The notes below the pieces were generated by a model that saw only the letters and a program-made list of their open reading frames with translations, was not told where the DNA came from and ran no database searches. From the NCBI GenBank assembly GCA_030386875.1, contig CM059558.1:12285501-12349500 (forward strand): DNA of 64,000 bases, read 5' to 3'. Both the position numbers and the translations under genes were made by a program. This DNA is from Morinoia aosen. Lineage: Eukaryota; Arthropoda; Malacostraca; Amphipoda; Talitridae. Numbering within the stretch: the stretch's first letter is position 1; each line of letters begins with the position of its first letter. Shown piece by piece: positions 57,990 through 64,000 of this stretch.

Positions 57990-59462
57990 TTGGAAAATAA
58001 ATCTTGCAGACGTGGATGCCCAACAAATATATCCATCCCAACAGTACCCGCCTTTGAATAAATCTTGCAGACGTGGATGCCCAACAAATATATCCATCCC
58101 AACAGTACCCGCCATTAAATAAATCTTGCAGACGTGGATGCCCAACAAATATATCCATCCCAACAGTACCCGCCATTGAATAAACCTTGCAGACGTGGAT
58201 GCCCAACAAATATATCCATCCCAACAGTACCCGCCATTAAATAAATCTTGCAGACGTGGATGCCCAACAAATATATCCATCCCAACAGTACCCGCCATTG
58301 AATAAATCTTGCAGACGTGGATGCCCAACAAATATATCCATCCCAACAGTACCCGCCATTGAATAAATCTTGCAGACGTGGATGCCCAACAAATATATCC
58401 ATCCCAACAGTACCCGCCATTAAATAAATCTTGCAGACGTGGATGCCCAACAAATATATCCATCCCAACAGTACTCGCCTTTAAATAAATCTTGCAGACG
58501 TGGATGCCCAACAAATATATCCATCCCAACAGTACCCGCCATTAAATAAATCTTGCAGACGTGGATGCCTAACAAATATATCCATCCCAACAGTACCCGC
58601 CATTAAATAAATCTTGCAGACGTGGATGCCCAACAAATATATCCATCCCAACAGTACCCGCCATTAAATAAATCTTGCAGACGTGGATGCCCAACAAACA
58701 TATCCACCCCAACAGTACCCGCCATTAAATAAATCTTGCAGACGTGGATGCCCAACAAATATATCCATCCCAACAGTACTCGCCATTAAATAAATCTTGC
58801 AGACGTGGATGCCCAACAAATATATCCATCCCAACAGTACCCGCCATTAAATAAATCTTGCAGACGTGGATGCCCAACAAATATATCCATCCCAACAGTA
58901 CCCGCCATTAAATAAATCTTGCAGACGTGGATGCCCAACAAATATATCCATCCCAATAGTACCCGCCATTAAATAAATCTTGCAGACGTGGATGCCCAAC
59001 GAATATATCCATCCCAACAGTACCCGCCATTAAATAAATCTTGCAGACGTGGATGCCCAACAAATATATCCATCCCAACAGTACTCGCCTTTAAATAAAT
59101 CTTGCAGACGTGGATGCCCAACAAATATATCCATCCCAACAGTACCCGCCATTAAATAAATCTTGCAGACGTAGATGCCTAACAAATATATCCATCCCAA
59201 CAGTACCCGCCATTAAATAAATCTTGCAGACGTGGATGCCCAACAAATATATCCATCCCAACAGTACCCGCCATTAAATAAATCTTGCAGACGTGGATGC
59301 CCAACAAATATATCCATCCCAACAGTACCCGCCAATAAATAAATCTTGCAGACGTGGATGCCCAACAAATATATCCATCCCAACAGTACCCGCCATTAAA
59401 TAAATCTTGCAGACGTGGATGCCCAACAAATATATCCATCCCAACAGTACCCGCCATCAAAA
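57990..59462. repeat. 61-bp satellite, about 24 copies
   Basis: AATAAATCTTGCAGACGTGG then ATGCCCAACAAATATATCCATCCCAACAGTACCCGCCATTA; period exactly 61 (for example 58021 and 58082). Copies are nearly identical. Shared variants (ACTCGCCTTTAAATAAAT followed one copy later by GATGCCTAACAAAT) at about 58473-58571 and 59081-59179 suggest a duplicated block about 610 bases (10 copies) apart. Minus-strand frames of up to 208 codons are translated repeat. Confidence 0.97.
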
Positions 59463-59884
59463 TATTCTTGTACTTGTGCACTGGTGAAACTCGTTTCACA
59501 GATACGGTCATTAAGCATCCTGGTGAGCGCCACAGACACACGCACGAATAAACCAACCAACATCTCTGTATTGTTATATAGTGGATTTGGTGCCCATCCA
59601 ATTTACCGCTTCACATTGTCCTTCAACATCTCTTTCTTGTTCTTCATTTTCCAATCTCTCTTTTAGGTACTGATTTCCCGTCCTTTAGCACTTCCATTTG
59701 GTTCGTCACTTCCCCATCAATTTTTTCGGTGTTGTTTTTCCAAGTTTGCGCGTTTCCATTTTGTTCTTTATTTTCTCAGCACTCTTTTCCTGTGTTGTTT
59801 TGCCGTCTTCGATAATGAGACAGCGGCCGCCCGTCGCTACCGGCGGACGCGAGAACAAATCACTCTGGTCACCGGAAATTCTTC
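59463..59884. other. Non-coding stretch, no gene seen
   Basis: Unique sequence; two overlapping short frames without domains. Confidence 0.45.
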
Positions 59885-60155
59885 TTACTTACCACATTCG
59901 TTATCTGAACCGTCTACTTCCATTCATATCCTATTTACTACTCGCCTTTACTACATTCGTTACCTGAACCGTCTATTCTCATTCATATCCTATTTACTAC
60001 TCGCCTTTACTACATTCGTTGCGTGAACCGCCTTCTTTCATTCACATCCCATTCACCGCTCGCCTTTATTACATTCGTAACATCATTCAAGTCCCATTCA
60101 CGACTCGCCTATACCACGCTCAATACGTGAACCAGGTTTATCATTCACGACTCGC
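59885..60155. repeat. ~60-bp repeat, about 4 copies
   Basis: CTACATTCGTTACCTGAACC, TCTATTCTCATTCATATCC and CTATTTACTACTCGCCTTTA recur; the last two copies are diverged. Confidence 0.85.
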
Positions 60156-60221
60156 ATCATTCATTGTTCTCCTTAACGACTGCACTGCGCATCGCTGCCT
60201 TCCTCAGTCATCCTCCATCCC

Positions 60222-62690
60222 CTGCTGTACTTACGACTTCTGTCCCTGCTGTACTTACGACTTCTGTCCCTGCTGTGCTTACGTCTTCTGTCCCTGCTGT
60301 ACTTACGACTTCTGTCCCTGCTGTGCTTACGTCTTCTGTCCCTGCTGTACTTACGACTTCTGTCCCTGCTGTGCTTACGACTTCTGTCCCTGCTGTACTT
60401 ACGACTTCTGTCCCTGCTGTACTTACGACTTCTGTCCCTGCTGTACTTACGACTTCTGTCCCTGCTGTACTTACGACTTCTGTCCCTGCTGTACTTACGA
60501 CTTCTGTCCCTGCTGTGCTTACGTCTTCTGTCCCTGCTGTACTGACGACTTCTGTCCCTGCTGTGCTTACGACTTCTGTCCTTGCAGTACTTATGACTTC
60601 TGTCCCTGCTGTACTTACGACTTCTGTCCCTGCTGTGCTTACGTCTTCTGTCCCTGCTGTACTTACGACTTCTGTCCCTGCTGTGCTTACGACTTCTGTC
60701 CCTGCTGTATTTACGACTTCTGTCCTTGCTGTGCTTACGACTTCTGTCCCTGCTGTATTTACGACTTCTGGCCCTGCTGTACTTACGACTTCTGTTCCTG
60801 CTGTGCTTACGACTTCTGTCCCTGCTGTACTTACGACTTCTGTCCCTGCTGTGCTTACGACTTCTGTCCCTGCTGTACTTACGATTTCTGTCCGTGCTGT
60901 GTTTACGACTTCTGTCCCTGCTGTGCTTACGACTTCTGTCCTTGCAGTACTTATGACTTTTGTCCCTGCTGTACTTACGACTTCTGTCCCTGCTGTACTT
61001 ACGACTTCTGTCCCTGCTGTACTTATGACTTCTGTTCCTGCTGTACTTACGACTTCTGTCCTTGCTGTGTTTACGACTTCTGTCCCTGCTGTACTTATGA
61101 CTTCTGTTCCTGCTGTACTTATGACTTCTGTTCCTGCTGTACTTATGACTTCTGTCCCTGCTGTACTTATGACTTCTGTCCCTGCTGTACTTACGACTTC
61201 TGTCCCTGCTGTACTTATGACTTCTGTCCCTGCTGTACTTATGACTTCTGTCCCTGCTGTACTTACGACTTCTGTCCCTGCTGTACTTATGACTTCTGTT
61301 CCTGCTGTACTTATGACTTCTGTCCCTGCTGTACTTACGACTTCTGTCCCTGCTGTACTTATGACTTCTGTTCCTGCTGTACTTACGACTTCTGTCCCTG
61401 CTGTACTTACGACTTCTGTCCCTGCTGTACTTACGACTTCTGTCCCTGCTGTACTTATGACTTCTGTTCCTGCTGTACTTACGACTTCTGTCCCTGCTGT
61501 GTTTACGACTTCTGTCCCTGCTGTACTTATGACTTCTGTTCCTGCTGTACTTACGACTTCTGTCCCTGCTTTACTTACGACTTCTGTCCCTGCTGTACTT
61601 ACGACTTCTGTCCCTGCTGTACTTATGACTTCTGTTCCTGCTGTACTTACGACTTCTGTCCCTGCTGTGTTTACGACTTCTGTCCCTGCTGTACTTATGA
61701 CTTCTGTCCCTGCTTTACTTACGACTTCTGTCCCTGCTATACTTACGACTTCTGTTCCTGCTGCACTAACGACTTCTGTCGCTGCTGTACTTACGACTTC
61801 TGTCCCTGCTGTACTTACGACTTCTGTCCCTGCTGTACTTACTTCTGTCCCTGCTGTGCTTACGACTTCTGTCCCTGCTGTATTTACGACTTCTGTCCCT
61901 GCTGTACTTACGACTTCTGTTCCTGCTGTGCTTACGACTTCTGTCCCTGCTGTACTTACGACTTCTGTCCCTGCTGTATTTACGACTTCTGGCCCTGCTG
62001 TACTTACGACTTTTGGCCCTGCTGTACTTACGACTTCTGTCCCTGCTGTATTTACGACTTCTGTCCCTGCTGTACTTACGACTTCTGTCCCTGCTGTACT
62101 TACTTCTGTCCCTGCTGTGCTTACGACTTCTGTCCCTGCTGTATTTACGACTTCTGTCCCTGCTGTACTTACGACTTCTGTCCCTGCTGTACTTACGACT
62201 TCTGTTCCTGCTGTACTTACGACTTCTGTCCCTGCTGTTCTTACGACTTCTGTCCCTGCTGTGCTTACGAATTCTGTCCCTGCTGTATTTACGACTTCTG
62301 TCCTTGCTGTACTTACGACTTCTGTCCCTGCTGTATTTACGACTTCTGTCCTTGCTGTACTTACGACTTCTGTCCCTGCTGTATTTACGACTTCTGTCCT
62401 TGCTGTACTTACGACTTCTGTCCCTGCTGTATTTACGACTTCTGTCCTTGCTGTACTTACGACTTCTGGCCCTGCTGTGCTTACGACTTCTGTCCCTGCT
62501 GTACTTACGACTTCTGTCCCTGCTGTACTTACGACTTCTGTCCCTGCTGTACTTACGACTTCTGTCCCTGCTGTATTTACGACTTCTGTCCCTGCTGTAT
62601 TTACGACTTCTGTCCTTGCTGTACTTACGACTTCTGTCCTTGCTGTACTTACAACTTCTGTCCTTGCTGTACTTACGACTTCTGTCCTCC
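60222..62690. repeat. 24-bp satellite, about 103 monomers
   Basis: Unit TGTACTTACGACTTCTGTCC then CTGC. Because 24 is a multiple of three, long frames are open at once: plus 60019-62805 (CCTYDFCP repeat, 928 codons), plus 60164-62728 (AVLTTSVP, 854 codons) and minus 60208-62883 (GTEVVSTA, 891 codons). Common variants (TAC/TAT, CCC/TCC, ACT/GCT, ACT/ATT) are silent in one frame and replacing in another, so no frame is favoured. A rare 21-base monomer occurs at 61831 and 62092 in the same context, marking a 261-base duplicated block. Confidence 0.97.
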
Positions 62691-62752
62691 TACTGAAGAC
62701 TGCGCTCTCTTGTGTTGCTCGACCGTGAATAATAAAGTGCAGTGGGGAACAG

Positions 62753-62851
62753 TGTTGCCAGATTGGCTTTTTCAGCTTTTTGCTGTTTTTTGGGGCATAA
62801 TATAGTTTTGTGGCACTTATGTAGTGTAATTTGGGGTTAAATCTGGCAACA
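62753..62851. mobile_element. Possible small TIR element, 99 bp
   Basis: TGTTGCCAGATT at 62753-62764 is exactly inverted as AATCTGGCAACA at 62840-62851. The outer 8-base flanks (GGGAACAG, GCGCACAG) agree at six of eight positions, which would fit a decayed hAT-type duplication. No coding frame. Confidence 0.5.
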
Positions 62852-63130
62852 GCGCACAGTTGCCCGGCGCAGATAGCAGTCATCCTGAGAGTGATCGCCT
62901 GACTTATTGCTTCTTTGACCTAAGTTTTTCCTGAGTTTATTGACCTAAGTTATTTGAAAAATGGAAAAATTTGAGAAACTTCTCTGCGAAAAAGGCAGTC
63001 TGTTTATTCCGTTGCAAAATGCACTACGCAGCGGTCAGGCCGCAATATCTTTTGTCTGTGCGTTGATGTTTTGAGGTAAAAACGCTCATGAAATTCATAT
63101 CTTTTACGGGAGTCATCACTGGCTACTGCC

Positions 63131-63151
63131 CACGGTGGAGGAAACAAGGTA
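63131..63151. mobile_element. Isolated end of MITE family A
   Basis: CACGGTGGAGGAAACAAGGT matches the terminal inverted repeat of the elements at 27088 and 34711 with one mismatch. No partner end or internal sequence was found nearby, so this is a truncated third copy. Confidence 0.65.
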
Positions 63152-63395
63152 AAGCAAGGTAGAGTTATAAAAAGAGAAATAAGGCAGAGTTAAACGTAAA
63201 TATTTTAAACCTCAGAAGTAATAGACTTTTTAAACAGAATTCAAATTTGTAAAGGACGCTCCAGTCTCTAACTGAAGAGACATGAAGAGAGAAACCTATT
63301 TAATAATAAAGGAATGTAAATTTTTACAACCGCAGAAGCACTAAGATTGGATCAGCGTTCCCCTACGTTCCAATTTTACATCTCCTAGACGCACG
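63152..63395. other. Short unique stretch
   Basis: Nothing recognised. Confidence 0.4.
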
Positions 63396-63625
63396 GGATC
63401 TTTAGTGGGAACATACACTGTGCATAAATACCCCGTTCCTTTGACTCCATATTTAACAGTGTCTCACTCCTTCCTCTCCTTGGAACACATTTGCGTTCAT
63501 GAGGCCACAAGTGCCGACAGAATCTTGTTTTGGAATATACACTGTGCATAAATACCTAGTTCCCTTGACCCTACATTTACGAGTGCCTCACTCCTCCCTC
63601 TCTTTGGAACACACACGCGTCCAGC
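63396..63625. repeat. ~130-bp tandem duplication
   Basis: TACACTGTGCATAAATACC, GTTCC(T/C)TTGAC and CTCACTCCT then TTGGAACACA appear in the same order from about 63411 and 63538. Confidence 0.85.
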
Positions 63626-63727
63626 AGGCGGCGACAGGCCGGTATTGCTACACTCGATGGGCATAAATCACCGAGCGAATTGAGCTCGCTGGAGTTCCCA
63701 TAAATCCCGTTAATGGCGCGCTTAGTG

Positions 63728-64000
63728 AGGCTGTGTGCGTACGTACCCTCGTGTGCACACCCTCGTGTGCGTACCCTCGTGTGCGTACTCTCGTGTCCGT
63801 ACCCTCTTGTGCGTACCTTAATGTGCGTACCCTCGTGTGCGTACCTTCGTGTGCGTACCCTCGTGTGCGTACCCTCTTGTGCGTACCTTAATGTGCGTAC
63901 CCTCGTGTGCGTACCTTCGTGTGCGTACCCTCGTGTGCGTACCCTCGTGTGCGTACCCTCGTGTGCGTACTCTCGTGTCCGTACCCTCTTGTGCGTACCT
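63728..64000. repeat. 14-bp minisatellite, cut by window edge
   Basis: GCGTACCCTCGTGT in about 18 copies, with variants CTTAATGT, CCTCTTGT and CTCTCGTGTCC. A block around GTACTCTCGTGTCCGTACCC appears at 63786 and again at 63969, indicating block duplication. Continues past the right edge. Confidence 0.95.

Noticed and set aside
57903..59601. Minus-strand frames with WIYLLGIHVCKIY repeats
   Set aside because: A 61-base unit read through three phases; no start context, domain or conserved codon pattern.

Overview
This is a eukaryotic, AT-rich, almost gene-free window, most likely from an arthropod. That assignment is an inference: it rests on the Ty3/gypsy element, the LINE-type fragment, the small hAT-, Tc1/mariner- and piggyBac-like elements, and a very high minisatellite load. 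No bacterial operon, CRISPR array, rRNA or tRNA gene was recognised. No host gene can be named; at most one candidate terminal exon is visible on the minus strand near 23.4-23.5 kb.

The only long reading frames with recognisable protein domains belong to a complete Ty3/gypsy LTR retrotransposon at 2989-11727. It has two near-identical LTRs, a 4-bp target duplication (ACAG), a PBS-like site resembling a tRNA-Ile complement, an intact gag with a CCHC knuckle, and an intact pol (protease, RT, RNase H, integrase). The gag/pol junction is a U UUU UUA slippery heptamer followed by a stem-loop. The LTRs differ by one substitution apart from their extreme 5' edge, so the insertion looks recent. No env gene is seen in the 1.4 kb between pol and the 3' LTR.

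Region by region: 0-3 kb, a 34-bp minisatellite running off the left edge plus degenerate repeats; 3-11.7 kb, the retrotransposon; 11.7-16 kb, non-coding DNA with a 49-bp array; 16.1-17.3 kb, an 81-bp array split by a 5'-truncated LINE fragment; 17.3-35 kb, non-coding DNA with many short arrays and three hAT-like non-autonomous elements; 35.4-36.3 kb, a 20-bp array; 39.1-41.8 kb, a 25-bp array of about 107 monomers; 42.05-45.1 kb, a 75-bp array of about 41 monomers; 45-57 kb, many short arrays, a piggyBac-like MITE, two copies of a palindromic MITE and a Tc1/mariner-like MITE; 58.0-59.5 kb, a 61-bp array; 60.2-62.7 kb, a 24-bp array of about 103 monomers; and a 14-bp array running off the right edge.

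The very long open frames inside the 24-, 25- and 75-bp arrays are best read as repeat artefacts: they open in several frames at once, or their monomer variants do not behave like changes in a conserved protein. The most informative parts of the window are the retrotransposon's expression signals, the higher-order structure of the large arrays, and the set of small TIR elements whose ends and target duplications can be read directly.
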